64,000 nt of DNA from Candidatus Blautia stercorigallinarum (GTDB lineage Bacteria > Bacillota > Clostridia > Lachnospirales > Lachnospiraceae). The notes beneath the pieces are model-generated. The model had not been told where the DNA came from and searched no databases. It saw nothing but the letters and a program-made list of their open reading frames with translations. Where the stretch lies: NCBI GenBank assembly GCA_019112785.1, contig DXIQ01000092.1, positions 1 through 64,000 of the forward strand, written 5' to 3'. The position numbers and the translations under genes were made by a program. Below, one piece after another: positions 1 to 8,758 of the stretch (within the stretch, counting starts at the first letter, position 1; each line of letters opens with the position of its first letter).

Positions 1-99
1 TGCCATAGGAATTTTGCCCATTTTCAAGGCAGACGAAAGAGGCGTACTGGACGTACGCCGACTGAGGATAACGCCGAAAATGGACAAAATTACATGGCA
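1..99. repeat. Palindromic repeat element with inner hairpin (copy 1)
   Basis: Outer arms at 1-30 and 73-99 are nearly complementary (TGCCAT with ATGGCA, ATTTTG with CAAAAT, CCATTTTC with GAAAATGG, GGC with GCC). Inside are CGAAAGAGG at 34-42, a tight hairpin GGCGTAC/GTACGCC at 41-59, and GACTGAG at 60-66. The same order (CGA..AGG, hairpin, GACTGAG) recurs at 30432-30594. It lies in the 3' part of the GH5 reading frame and may extend past the window edge. Confidence 0.75.
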
Positions 100-948
100 A
101 AGGCGTTTGGTCCCCTGTACACTGAGGGTAATAAATTCTTTGTATCCTTCCACTGTCTGAGGACAGCCCATAGCTTCTGCCATCATCAGATACTGATGGG
201 TATCCAGCACCACGTTTTTGTACTTGTCTTCCCTCATAAAATCTTTCCAGGCTTTCAGCTCAAAGGCATCGTGGATCACTACATACTTTTCTTCAGGAAG
301 ATATTTCCGGATCCGGTCATAAGCTTCCAGATAAAAACCGCGGATAAATTCCATAGTGTTGGGTTTTGTTCCTTTTGCCATTTCCAGATCTGCGGCTTTA
401 TACCGGTTTTCCACGTCCATGGTCTTCCACATATCTTCCAGAATAGGCTCATTTAGGATTTCAATTCCCCAGAGACCTTTTCTTTTTCCATATCTTGCAG
501 CAAGTCTTTCAAGAACGGTCAGTTCAAACTCCACTTCTTCCGGTTCCTGGGACCATTTGCAGACTCCGCAGATCCCACCGTTATCAAATCCATTCTGACT
601 GTCCGGAGCCGTATGAAGATCAATAAGGATCTGAAGACCGTAGCGTTCTGCCCAGTTAAAAGCCTTATCCAGTTCCTCCACACAGCCGATAAAAGGCTCT
701 CTGTCCCCGAAAATGAAATAGGGAACAGGGATCCTGACCGCATCCATTCCCATAGACTTAATGGTGACAAAGTCCCTCTCTGTGATATATTCCGCCCTAT
801 GCATCCGGATCCTTGCCTCATACACCTCTTTGGAAAGCTGCCTTGGAAGATAATACTCATCCTCTGCAGTAGTGCCTGCAAACAGCCCTGGACTCATCCA
901 TTTTTCCAGTACCAGCCAGTTTCCCAGATTCACGCCTTTTACATACAT
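1..948 (-). CDS. GH5-family beta-glucanase-like protein, 3' part replaced by a repeat (partial)
   Basis: The reading frame opens with GVNLGNWLVLEKW at residues 5-17 and carries WGIEILNEP at 160-168, the NEP acid/base motif of glycoside hydrolase family 5 (exo-1,3-beta-glucanase-like); E167 would be the proton donor. The start at 948 follows GGAGAGGG. Homologous character stops at about residue 274 (EFIT); the remaining 42 codons are read through a palindromic repeat, and no GEW-type nucleophile region appears before the window edge. The protein would therefore lack the second catalytic Glu. No signal peptide is visible, so it is probably cytosolic, acting on imported glucosides. It diverges from an AraC regulator. 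Confident about the family, less so about whether the gene is functional. Confidence 0.75.
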   Translation of the reverse strand, partial: MYVKGVNLGNWLVLEKWMSPGLFAGTTAEDEYYLPRQLSKEVYEARIRMHRAEYITERDFVTIKSMGMDAVRIPVPYFIFGDREPFIGCVEELDKAFNWAERYGLQILIDLHTAPDSQNGFDNGGICGVCKWSQEPEEVEFELTVLERLAARYGKRKGLWGIEILNEPILEDMWKTMDVENRYKAADLEMAKGTKPNTMEFIRGFYLEAYDRIRKYLPEEKYVVIHDAFELKAWKDFMREDKYKNVVLDTHQYLMMAEAMGCPQTVEGYKEFITLSVQGTKRLCHVILSIFGVILSRRTSSTPLSSALKMGKIPMA

Positions 949-1115
949 ACTTACCCTCTCCTGTTCTCTGTTTTTCTTTCATTTTAAAGGAAATAAATAT
1001 TTTATATATTACTTTTTCTAGATTTATATCAAAAATTTTATTTTTTTTGTTATACTGGTACAGAGAATAGTCAAAAGTCCCTGCGGCAGCTGCCTAATAT
1101 ATGGAGGAAAAACAG

Positions 1116-2342
1116 ATGAATCTGGAATATCTGGCCCGTCACATATCCAAAGAACTTCATACTTTTGTAAGGATCTACACCCCTTTTTCCGGAACATACC
1201 GTCTCGAATATTCCTGTTGCGGACGTCCGGATTTTCTGGACCGGGAAGTTCTGAACACTTCCCTGCTCCAAGTACTCCTGGATCTGGGAACGCAGACCTG
1301 TCCGCCTCTGGTCCTTATAAACGGCAGCTTCTCCTATGTCGCAGGGTCTGTGGAAAACCGCCGCTTTCTTTTAGGGCCTTTTCGTCTTGCTTCTCAGATG
1401 CCTGCAAAATATACCCAGGAAGTCCCGCCGGTTTCCGGCGCCTGGCTTTCCTCACTTTCCATTTGTAGCCTGTCTGTTCTGTCTGCAAATGTCCTGCTGC
1501 TGTATAACCTGTTTACTGCTGTTCCTCTTACTGAGGAAGAATGGATCGCCGAAAACTGCCCGCAGGAGTATACCAACTTTGAACTGGAAGAAAATTTTTC
1601 CCGGCAGGTTTTCTCCAACAGAGAAATGCAGATCCGGCATAACCCTTACGACCAGGAATTAAGAGAATTCGGCAGCATTGAAAAAGGAGATGTGGAAGGA
1701 CTGATGAAAAGCTGGGAGGAGGATTATCCCGGCGTTCTTGGAACTCTGGCGGAAGATCCGGTCCGAAGTGCGAAAAATATTGCCATTGTAGTTATCACTC
1801 TGGCAAGCAGAGCTGCCATGCGGGGAGGCGTGATACCGGAAACCGCCTACTCTCTCAGCGATACTTACATTCAAAAGCTGGAGAAATTATCGGATATTGT
1901 CAATATTACAAGGCTTATGCATGACTGTGAACTGCGTTATACAAAATCCGTAAAAGAATTAAAAGCCGCTCAGGAAGGAAATATAGATCAAAATCCCTAT
2001 CTTCGTCAATGTAAGGATTATATTTTTTCCCATCTTCATGAAAAAATCAGGATCCGGAAAATAGCAGAAGAGCTTGAAGTCAATCCCAGCTATCTCTCTC
2101 AGTGTTTCAAAAGCTGGGAGGGTATTTCCATGAAGCAGTTTATCCTCCGGGAAAAGATCAGGCTCTGCAAAAATATGCTCACTTATTCTCCATATTCCTA
2201 TAGTGCCATAGCCGCCTATTTAGGTTTTTCCTCTCAAAGCCATCTTGGAAAACTTTTTAAAAAAGAAACCGGCATGACCCTTGGGGATTACCGGCTGAAA
2301 TACGGAGTAAAAAAACTCTGGGGCGCAGAAGGCAGATGGTAA
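1116..2342 (+). CDS. AraC-family transcriptional regulator
   Basis: About 408 residues. The last ~100 residues form a double helix-turn-helix of the AraC/XylS type (CKDYIFSHLHEKIRIRKIAEE, then NPSYLSQCFKSWEG, and the second helix pair ending LGFSSQSHLGKLFKKETGMTLGDYR). The N-terminal ~280 residues are a poorly conserved sensor region. ATG at 1116 is preferred over the in-frame ATG at 1101 because GGAGG at 1103-1107 sits 8 nt before it. It diverges from the GH5 gene with about 165 bp between them, so it is the likely activator of that glucoside locus. It converges on trpB. Family certain; ligand unknown. Confidence 0.88.
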   Translation: MNLEYLARHISKELHTFVRIYTPFSGTYRLEYSCCGRPDFLDREVLNTSLLQVLLDLGTQTCPPLVLINGSFSYVAGSVENRRFLLGPFRLASQMPAKYTQEVPPVSGAWLSSLSICSLSVLSANVLLLYNLFTAVPLTEEEWIAENCPQEYTNFELEENFSRQVFSNREMQIRHNPYDQELREFGSIEKGDVEGLMKSWEEDYPGVLGTLAEDPVRSAKNIAIVVITLASRAAMRGGVIPETAYSLSDTYIQKLEKLSDIVNITRLMHDCELRYTKSVKELKAAQEGNIDQNPYLRQCKDYIFSHLHEKIRIRKIAEELEVNPSYLSQCFKSWEGISMKQFILREKIRLCKNMLTYSPYSYSAIAAYLGFSSQSHLGKLFKKETGMTLGDYRLKYGVKKLWGAEGRW

Positions 2343-2400
2343 ATATACATAGACCTGTACGGCCTTTCTGCTTTCTTCTTTGCAGCCCAGAGTTTTACTT
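2307..2400. terminator. Candidate bidirectional terminator between araC-type gene and trpB
   Basis: Inverted repeat: AGTAAAAAAACTCTGGG at 2307-2323 pairs with CCCAGAGTTTTACTT at 2386-2400. The left arm overlaps the end of the AraC gene. A/T-rich outer parts give U-runs on both strands. The loop is long, so this is moderate evidence only. Confidence 0.4.
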
Positions 2401-2422
2401 AAACATTTTTTTCGTTATTCTC

Positions 2423-3811
2423 TTACATCAGATCTTCCGGAACCTTCGGAAGTCCGGCAAATCCGGCTTCCAGGTCTTCATCTGTAGGAATATAATCCGT
2501 CATTGTTCCATTGTTAAAGCTTTCATAAGCATACATATCAAAATAACCGGTTCCTGTCAGACCAAAGACAATTGTTTTCTCTTCTCCGGTCTCTTTGCAC
2601 TTTTTCGCCTCATCCAAGGCCACCTTAATAGCGTGTGCGCTCTCCGGTGCAGGAAGGATTCCTTCCACTCTTGCAAACTCCTCTGCCGCTGCAAATACTG
2701 AAGTCTGCTCTACAGCTCTTGCTTCCATGAGACCGTCGTGGTAAAGCTGGGATAAAATAGCGCTCATTCCATGGTAGCGGAGACCGCCTGCATGGTTGGC
2801 AGAAGGAATGAAATTGCTGCCCAGTGTATACATCTTCTGAAGAGGAGTTACCATACCTGTATCACAGAAATCATAAGCAAATTTTCCCCTTGTAAAGCTT
2901 GGACAGGACGCAGGCTCTACGGCTATGATCTGATAATCCCGCTCTCCTCTCAGCTTTTCTCCCATAAAAGGTGAGATCAATCCGCCCAGGTTTGAACCCC
3001 CTCCGGCACAGCCGATGATCATATCCGGAACAATCCCATATTTATCAAGGGCTGTTTTGGTTTCCAGTCCGATCACTGTCTGATGGAGAAGCACCTGATT
3101 AAGAACACTTCCCAGCACATAGCGGTATCCTTCCTGATGGGTGGCTCTCTCCACAGCTTCAGAGATAGCGCATCCAAGACTTCCGGAAGTTCCGGGATGT
3201 TCTTTTAAGATTTTCCTGCCGATTTCTGTAGTGTCGGAAGGAGATGGCGTCACAGAAGCCCCGTAAGTCCTCATAACCTCTCTTCTGAAAGGTTTCTGCT
3301 CATAAGAACACTTTACCATATACACCTGGCAGTCCAGATCCAGATAAGCGCATGCCATAGAAAGAGCCGTTCCCCACTGTCCTGCTCCGGTTTCTGTGGT
3401 CACGCCCTTCAGCCCCTGCTTTTTCGCATAATAAGCCTGGGCAATGGCAGAATTCAATTTATGGCTTCCGCTGGTGTTATTTCCCTCAAACTTATAATAG
3501 ATCTTCGCCGGAGTCCCCAGTTTTTTCTCCAGACAGTAAGCTCTCACCAGTGGAGAAGGACGGTACATTTTATAAAAATCCTGGATTTCCTGGGGAATAT
3601 CAATATAAGGAGTGGTATCGTCCAGCTCCTGTTTTACCAGCTCGTCACAAAAAACCTGTCCCAGTTCTTCAGCAGTCATAGGTTTCATAGTAGCCGGGTT
3701 TAACAGAGGCGCCGGTTTATTTTTCATATCTGCTCTGAGATTGTACCACTGTTTTGGCATCTCGCTTTCTTCGAGATAGATTTTGTAAGGGATTTCTTTA
3801 CTGTTGGCCAT
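2423..3811 (-). CDS. trpB: Tryptophan synthase beta-like PLP enzyme (TrpB2 type)
   Basis: 462 residues of fold-type II PLP enzyme. The Schiff-base lysine is K118 in SGSHKLN, the substrate loop ETGAGQWGTAL is at 140-150, and the phosphate-binding loop CAGGGSNLGG at 268-277. The length and N-terminal extension fit the TrpB2 class rather than the ~400-residue TrpB1 that pairs with TrpA. No trpA or other trp gene is nearby, so it may condense indole with serine alone. The start follows AGGAG. A T-box leader lies directly upstream, implying induction when a tRNA is uncharged. Family confident; physiological substrate inferred. Confidence 0.93.
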   Translation of the reverse strand: MANSKEIPYKIYLEESEMPKQWYNLRADMKNKPAPLLNPATMKPMTAEELGQVFCDELVKQELDDTTPYIDIPQEIQDFYKMYRPSPLVRAYCLEKKLGTPAKIYYKFEGNNTSGSHKLNSAIAQAYYAKKQGLKGVTTETGAGQWGTALSMACAYLDLDCQVYMVKCSYEQKPFRREVMRTYGASVTPSPSDTTEIGRKILKEHPGTSGSLGCAISEAVERATHQEGYRYVLGSVLNQVLLHQTVIGLETKTALDKYGIVPDMIIGCAGGGSNLGGLISPFMGEKLRGERDYQIIAVEPASCPSFTRGKFAYDFCDTGMVTPLQKMYTLGSNFIPSANHAGGLRYHGMSAILSQLYHDGLMEARAVEQTSVFAAAEEFARVEGILPAPESAHAIKVALDEAKKCKETGEEKTIVFGLTGTGYFDMYAYESFNNGTMTDYIPTDEDLEAGFAGLPKVPEDLM

Positions 3812-3849
3812 AATATTTTCTCCTTTCTTTTACTGACGGCCGTTTCCTG

Positions 3850-4215
3850 TCCGTCTCAATACCGCAAAGCGATAGAAATCTTATTTCAATCCGGGCGTCC
3901 CGCCTTGGCAGGCTTTTATTCCACAGAGCCTTTTTTAGAAAATAAAAAAACTCCTGCCCAGGAAACAATTTCTGTTCCATGGGACAAGAGTCTAAATCCT
4001 GCGGTGCCACCCAAATTGATATTTTCATATCCGCTTAACGCATACTTCATATGCTCATTTTATAACGGAGTTTTCTCTCCGGCTCGCATACTGTAAGTTC
4101 CGCTCGCCCTCAGAAGCCCATTCCTCTCTGCCACTGATACTGCACTTCCACCGCCTGCAGCTCTCTGTATCCAGTTATCGCCCGAAAGTACTTGCTCTTC
4201 TTCAACGGTTTAATC
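3850..4215 (-). promoter_or_regulatory. T-box riboswitch leader of trpB
   Basis: On the minus strand the conserved antiterminator box GGGTGGCACCGCAGG is at 4012-3998. It is followed by a terminator hairpin: ACTCTTGTCCC (3991-3981) pairs with GGGCAGGAGT (3959-3950), then a run of seven T. An AGTA motif at about 4190 and a stem-I-like region (4215-4100) precede them. A GAATGG string in the 3' half of stem I offers TGG (Trp) as a specifier, consistent with trpB, but I could not prove that it lies in the specifier loop. Confidence 0.9.
3943..3991 (-). terminator. T-box conditional terminator
   Basis: Stem ACTCTTGTCCC/GGGCAGGAGT with a large loop, then TTTTTTTATTTT. It overlaps the region used by the competing antiterminator, as in T-box leaders. 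Confidence 0.8.
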
Positions 4216-4267
4216 TGATAAATTATTTATAGCATATATTTCAGCGATATGTCAACCTGTTTCTGTA

Positions 4268-5161
4268 TTAACGGTCAAAAACCCGTATCTTATAAGACTT
4301 CCGGAAAGTATCTGAAGGACCCAGCTTCAGGATCCCCGGTTTTTGGGAAATTTCTCCGGAAAAATCATGATCATCACAGCGGCCCATCCATGGTTCCAGG
4401 CAGACAAAGGGGGCGCCCGGAACTGACCAGATACCGAAGTTTGTAAAATCCCTGCACTCCAGGGAAACATAAGGTGTTCCGTCCGGGTATCCCAATGCAG
4501 CCCACTGAACCTGCCCCTCATCAAAGAGCTGGGCATCTTTATCAAACATATGGGCTTCGATATCACAGCCATAGTATTCCCCGTATTTTTTCAGTATAAG
4601 AGGATAAGAAGAGGAAGGATCCGCCGTACCTTCCCCGGGACAGATCAGCTTATACTCCAGTCTATCTGGGACCTCAAACAACAGTTTATAATCTGTCTGG
4701 ACAGTATTTTCCAATACAGGTACCCGAAATGCCGGGTGGCCTCCTATGGTAAAATACATAGTCTCCTGCCCCTGATTCTTCACTTCCCACTTTACCTGTA
4801 ATGCTCTGCCGGAAAGTGTGTATCCGATCTTCAGTTCAAAGGCAAAGGGAAAATATTCTCTGGTTTTTTCCGTATCTTTCAGGGAAAATACCAGTTCATC
4901 ATCCTTTTCCAGCACACAGGTAAATTCCATGTCCCTTGCAAAGCCGTGCTGTTTTGTATCGAATCTCTTGCCTTTCCAGAGATAAAAATCTCCGCTGTGT
5001 CTCCCTACATTGGGAAAAAGCACGGGGGCACGCCTTCCCCAGTATTTTTTATCTCCCTGCCAGAGGACCTCTTTTTCCATTCTTTTGTCATAAATACTTT
5101 GCAGCTCCGCTCCCAGGGGGGATACTTTTACCGTTAGTTCCTCATTTTCTATCTGATACAT
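4268..5161 (-). CDS. Aldose 1-epimerase family protein (LacX/YeaD-like)
   Basis: 297 residues with galactose-mutarotase motifs: PVLFPNVGR near 47-55, QHGFAR with H72, and GHPAF with H142, the usual catalytic-histidine contexts. The protein is of LacX type (no signal peptide, ~295 residues) and should interconvert anomers of a sugar or sugar phosphate in the cytosol. It stands alone between the trpB leader and the G1P dehydrogenase, all on the minus strand. Its start is preceded by GGAGTG about 9 nt upstream. The exact sugar cannot be read from sequence. Confidence 0.88.
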   Translation of the reverse strand: MYQIENEELTVKVSPLGAELQSIYDKRMEKEVLWQGDKKYWGRRAPVLFPNVGRHSGDFYLWKGKRFDTKQHGFARDMEFTCVLEKDDELVFSLKDTEKTREYFPFAFELKIGYTLSGRALQVKWEVKNQGQETMYFTIGGHPAFRVPVLENTVQTDYKLLFEVPDRLEYKLICPGEGTADPSSSYPLILKKYGEYYGCDIEAHMFDKDAQLFDEGQVQWAALGYPDGTPYVSLECRDFTNFGIWSVPGAPFVCLEPWMGRCDDHDFSGEISQKPGILKLGPSDTFRKSYKIRVFDR

Positions 5162-5200
5162 TCTTATTCACTCCTCTCCCTAAATCGCTTCCTTAAATCT

Positions 5201-6535
5201 TTACTTCTGATAGATTTCCCGGCTCAGCCGGTCAGTAAATTCCTCCTGGAGATTTAAGTCAAACAAAATCTGAAGCAGCCCGAACCGGTTCCGCAGATCT
5301 TTTGCATAATAAATACCTCTGGAAAATACCTGTTCTGATACGTTGATCTGGTCCGGGTAATAGGGTGCTTCCATAGATTTCAGGATTTCAATGATCTCCT
5401 CCGCTCCCGGAAGCTCATCGATCACCTGAAAGATTTCTTCTTCATGTTCCTGGAAAGCCGCTCTTCTCCGGAGTACCTCCTGATCAGAGTTCTTGCCTAT
5501 CTTTTTCTCCAGTTCAAGGACTCCAGGCGCAGCAGGCCCATAAGCCTCTTCTATTTTCTCTGCCCACAGATCATAATCAAAGGAAGGCGCTTCCAGAGGA
5601 AAGAGGAAATCTCTTTTCTCCTTCAGCATTTCGTAAAGCCGGATAGACATAACTGTTCCAATTCCCACTTTGGTACCGTGGAGGGGATCCGGCTGTCCAT
5701 CCAGGAGAAACATCATTTCCCAGTAATGAGACATATGGTGCTCACTTCCTGAAGCAGGCCTGGAGTTGCCAATGTAACTCATGGCAATACCGCTTAACAC
5801 AAGACCCTCCATAATAGCTCCAATGGCTTCTTTATCTCTTTTTGCCGCTTTCCGGGCATTCTCAGCTACTTTTTGAATAGACTTGCGGACAAGTTCCATG
5901 ATCTCTGTACAGATATATTCGCCGTTAACAATATGTGCAAGCTGCCAGTCTGTAAGACACACATATTTTCCCAGGATATCTCCTGCGCCTGCTGCGATCA
6001 TATGGAGAGGCGCCTTGGATATGATATCCAGATCTCCAATGATCACCCTGGCAGGACGGGCTTCATAGGTAGTCTTCAGGTGCCGGATGATAAGAGGAGA
6101 AACATTGGAGGCATATCCGTCCATAGAAGGAGCTGTGCCTACAATATAATAATCGATCTTCATTTTGAAGCTGACGTAACGACAAAGGTCGTTGATCGTA
6201 CCGCTTCCAACTCCAATGATCAGATCACAATCATCCGGTACCCGGGTAAAAAGATAGATCAGCGCTTCCTCATCCGGTACAAGTTCTTTCTCCTGATAAA
6301 CAACCTTTTCAAATGAGTAACCTGCCTGCTGAAGTTCATCATAAACCGCCAGGCCAGCGGCCTGCTCTGTATGGATATCACTGACTACACACAGATTTTT
6401 ATATGTATGTTTTCCTAAAACCTGGGGCAGACGTCTGATCGCCCCTTCTTCAATAATGATCTCTTCAATATCACAGATATGAGATTTTCCACAACTGCAT
6501 TGCTTTTCTTTTTGTAAATACTCTTTCCAATCCAT
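5201..6535 (-). CDS. egsA: sn-glycerol-1-phosphate dehydrogenase (AraM/EgsA family)
   Basis: 444 residues of the iron-containing alcohol dehydrogenase superfamily. The nucleotide-binding GVGSGTIND is near residue 108, followed by GTAPSMDGYAS and the metal-ligand region around HHMSHYWEM and the LHG string. These match bacterial glycerol-1-phosphate dehydrogenases (AraM of Bacillus), which reduce DHAP to sn-glycerol-1-phosphate, the head group of heptaprenylglyceryl phosphate in Bacillus. No GGGP synthase (PcrB) gene is in the window. A good promoter lies upstream. Confident about the family. Confidence 0.9.
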   Translation of the reverse strand: MDWKEYLQKEKQCSCGKSHICDIEEIIIEEGAIRRLPQVLGKHTYKNLCVVSDIHTEQAAGLAVYDELQQAGYSFEKVVYQEKELVPDEEALIYLFTRVPDDCDLIIGVGSGTINDLCRYVSFKMKIDYYIVGTAPSMDGYASNVSPLIIRHLKTTYEARPARVIIGDLDIISKAPLHMIAAGAGDILGKYVCLTDWQLAHIVNGEYICTEIMELVRKSIQKVAENARKAAKRDKEAIGAIMEGLVLSGIAMSYIGNSRPASGSEHHMSHYWEMMFLLDGQPDPLHGTKVGIGTVMSIRLYEMLKEKRDFLFPLEAPSFDYDLWAEKIEEAYGPAAPGVLELEKKIGKNSDQEVLRRRAAFQEHEEEIFQVIDELPGAEEIIEILKSMEAPYYPDQINVSEQVFSRGIYYAKDLRNRFGLLQILFDLNLQEEFTDRLSREIYQK

Positions 6536-6628
6536 ACTTTACTATGACCTCTCTTTTCGTATTTTCCAGTATTCCGGTTTATGAAGACATAAAGCCCGCA
6601 GCCTTTTGTCCCGGATATCTTTAATATA

Positions 6629-6656
6629 AATATAGCATGAATTTTTTCTCTGTCAA
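6629..6656 (-). promoter_or_regulatory. Sigma-A promoter of egsA
   Basis: Minus strand: -35 TTGACA at 6656-6651, 16-bp spacer, -10 TATATT at 6634-6629, about 95 bp before the egsA start. Confidence 0.7.
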
Positions 6657-6713
6657 AATTAATAGGAAAATATCAATTCAATCTATTATTAATATTTTGA
6701 TTTATTAACGCTC

Positions 6714-7679
6714 TTATCCATGGTTTTTCCCGGTAATTTCTCCATTCGGACATCGATTTCCCCAGGAATCAATTAATTTTCCGTCCCGATATACACAGAT
6801 AATCTCACAGTGGTTCGCACACTTTCCGCAGGTTACCTCTCTGGTCTTGAATTCCATATCCGTCACACGGAAATCAAAGGCACCCTCTTTGCCGCTTTCT
6901 TTTGCCAGAACTGCAATGCCAAAGGCGCCCATCAGATGACCTTTTTCATCTACAAGTACAGGCATTCCCAGTTCCTCCTCAAACATCTTTACTACACCCT
7001 GGTTTTTACTTACGCCCCCCTGGAACACCACCGGAGGAAGGATCTTCTTGCCCTTCGCCACATTGTTCAGATAATTGCCCGCCACTGCTTTGCACAATCC
7101 GGCAATGATCTCTTCTCTGGGATATCCTACCTGCAGCTTATGGACCAGATCTGATTCTGCAAAAACCGTACATCTGGCAGCTACAGGCGCTGCTCTTTTC
7201 GCTGATAGAGCTATTTTTCCAAAATCTTCAACTTTCACTCCCAATCTGTGGGCCTGGCTGGAAAGGAATGCTCCTGTTCCGGCAGCGCACAAAGTATTCA
7301 TGGCATAATCCACTGCGACACCGTTTTCCACACAGATGATCTTAGAATCCTGACCTCCGATCTCCAGGATCGTCCGCACATCCGGATGGATGGTAGTGGT
7401 CCCCACTGCGTGTGCTGTGATCTCATTTTTCACCACCTGGGCGCCGATCATGGTCCCTACTAATTTTCTGGCACTTCCTGTTGTACCGGAAGCAGCGATT
7501 TCATACTCATCTTCATTAAAATTTTTCTGAAGCTCTGTCAAAACCTTCTTTGTAGCTTCTGTAGGATTTCCTTCTGTCCACAGATAACACTCTGCCAGAA
7601 ATTCATGATTTTCATTAATGATCACACCTTTTGTTGAAATAGATCCTATGTCGATTCCTAAATAAGCTTTTTTCTTCAT
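6714..7679 (-). CDS. 2-hydroxyacyl-CoA dehydratase activase-like ATPase (BadF/HgdC family)
   Basis: 321 residues with the ASKHA ATPase fold: phosphate-1 loop GIDIGSISTKG at 8-18 and phosphate-2 region EIGGQDSK near 106-113. Two cysteines, C131 (CAAGTGAFL) and C170 (AARCTVF), correspond to those holding the interfacial [4Fe-4S] cluster of HgdC-type activases. An extra C-terminal part after residue 275 has CGKCANHCEIIC and a further Cys, suggesting a second metal site. It is the third gene of an operon; its start overlaps the preceding stop by 4 nt. No catalytic dehydratase (HgdA/HgdB) is nearby, so the electron acceptor is unknown. Confidence 0.88.
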   Translation of the reverse strand: MKKKAYLGIDIGSISTKGVIINENHEFLAECYLWTEGNPTEATKKVLTELQKNFNEDEYEIAASGTTGSARKLVGTMIGAQVVKNEITAHAVGTTTIHPDVRTILEIGGQDSKIICVENGVAVDYAMNTLCAAGTGAFLSSQAHRLGVKVEDFGKIALSAKRAAPVAARCTVFAESDLVHKLQVGYPREEIIAGLCKAVAGNYLNNVAKGKKILPPVVFQGGVSKNQGVVKMFEEELGMPVLVDEKGHLMGAFGIAVLAKESGKEGAFDFRVTDMEFKTREVTCGKCANHCEIICVYRDGKLIDSWGNRCPNGEITGKNHG

Positions 7680-8758
7680 CGCAGTACCTTCTTCTTTCTT
7701 TCCAACATATCATAAAATGCCTCCAGTCTGGTGTCCAGTCCGGTATCGCTGTTCTGGGTATCGTAACTCAGGTACAGAATGGGGATATGATAATCTTTGC
7801 TAATATTTTGCAGTATGGGAACTGCATCGATCTCCGGCGTACAGCCAAAAGATTTTACATGTACGATCCCGTCAAAGCCTTTTCTGGCATAGTCCAGGGC
7901 AGAATTCACCGTCCAGGTAGTTGTCGGACCCATGTTAAATTTCACATATTCCTGTATCTTAGGCCGCAGAGCTGTTTCTTTGGCCCGGAAGTGGCATTTT
8001 GTCACACTCATGTAACGGTATACCGCCGCTCCAAGGCTGCTTAGTTTGTCCTGAAGGTGCTGATTAGCATGTGCATCCATTACCGTATAGTATTCCCCTA
8101 CCACACCGATCCGGATAGGCCTTTCAGGCATCCGGATCTCCAACCGGTTCATTGCCGATTTTCCCTTCTGATAACCGTTTTTGATTTCTTCCTTTGTTTC
8201 TGCGATCTGCATATCCAGGTAAAACTGATCCATAACCTTTCGATAACTGCCCTTCTCTGCTTCATATCCTGCGTTCTGATAGTAGAGAGCCTCCATCTCA
8301 TCCATATACTCGGCCATCTTAATTCCCTCATACACGCCTGTTATGAATTTGGCAGGTTTCAGATGGGGATTTAATTCCTTTGCCAGCTTCAGCCATTCTT
8401 TTTTCTTTCCACCCATATATTCAGCCAGATTAATAAACCGAAAATGATAACCCAGTTCTTTTAAGATTTCATTTTGCAGTTCTCCGTAATAATCCAGCCT
8501 GCAAAGTCCCCCTGTCTCTACCACGATATCAGCCCCTGCCTCCAAAGCCTCGATCAGACTTCCCAGAGTGTGCTTAAAAGGAGCGCAGGCATAATCGGGA
8601 CTGTATTTGCTGCCCAGTTCCACAGTGGCACGGGTTGCCGGAGAAAGCTGAATATACCGAAGCCCCAGGGCCTGCTCTGCAATATAACGGATCGCATAGT
8701 CATAATGATGAAACCGGGGAAAAGCGATCTTCTTTCTGTCGTCAATATTAATTTCCAT
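7676..8758 (-). CDS. Acyl-CoA dehydratase/activase-related protein (CoA protein activase type)
   Basis: 360 residues resembling the 2-hydroxyglutaryl-CoA dehydratase D-component-like domain that accompanies BadF-type activases. It has KIAFPRFHHYDYAIRY near the N-terminus, YACAPFKHTLGS with a conserved Cys, ETGGLCRLDYYGELQ, VGEYYTVMDAHAN, and KSFGCTPEIDA. Several Cys are positioned to bind an iron-sulfur cluster. In many Clostridia these domains belong to one very large protein; here they are three separate genes. It overlaps the next gene by 4 nt and the previous one by 11 nt. Biochemical role unproven for the family. Confidence 0.8.
   Translation of the reverse strand: MEINIDDRKKIAFPRFHHYDYAIRYIAEQALGLRYIQLSPATRATVELGSKYSPDYACAPFKHTLGSLIEALEAGADIVVETGGLCRLDYYGELQNEILKELGYHFRFINLAEYMGGKKKEWLKLAKELNPHLKPAKFITGVYEGIKMAEYMDEMEALYYQNAGYEAEKGSYRKVMDQFYLDMQIAETKEEIKNGYQKGKSAMNRLEIRMPERPIRIGVVGEYYTVMDAHANQHLQDKLSSLGAAVYRYMSVTKCHFRAKETALRPKIQEYVKFNMGPTTTWTVNSALDYARKGFDGIVHVKSFGCTPEIDAVPILQNISKDYHIPILYLSYDTQNSDTGLDTRLEAFYDMLERKKKVLR

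Noticed and set aside
1-99. Complete insertion sequence
   Set aside because: No transposase frame or direct target repeats are visible; only a palindrome.
3798-4028. Minus-strand 76-codon frame upstream of trpB as a leader peptide
   Set aside because: It lies across the T-box antiterminator and terminator; the RNA structure explains the region.
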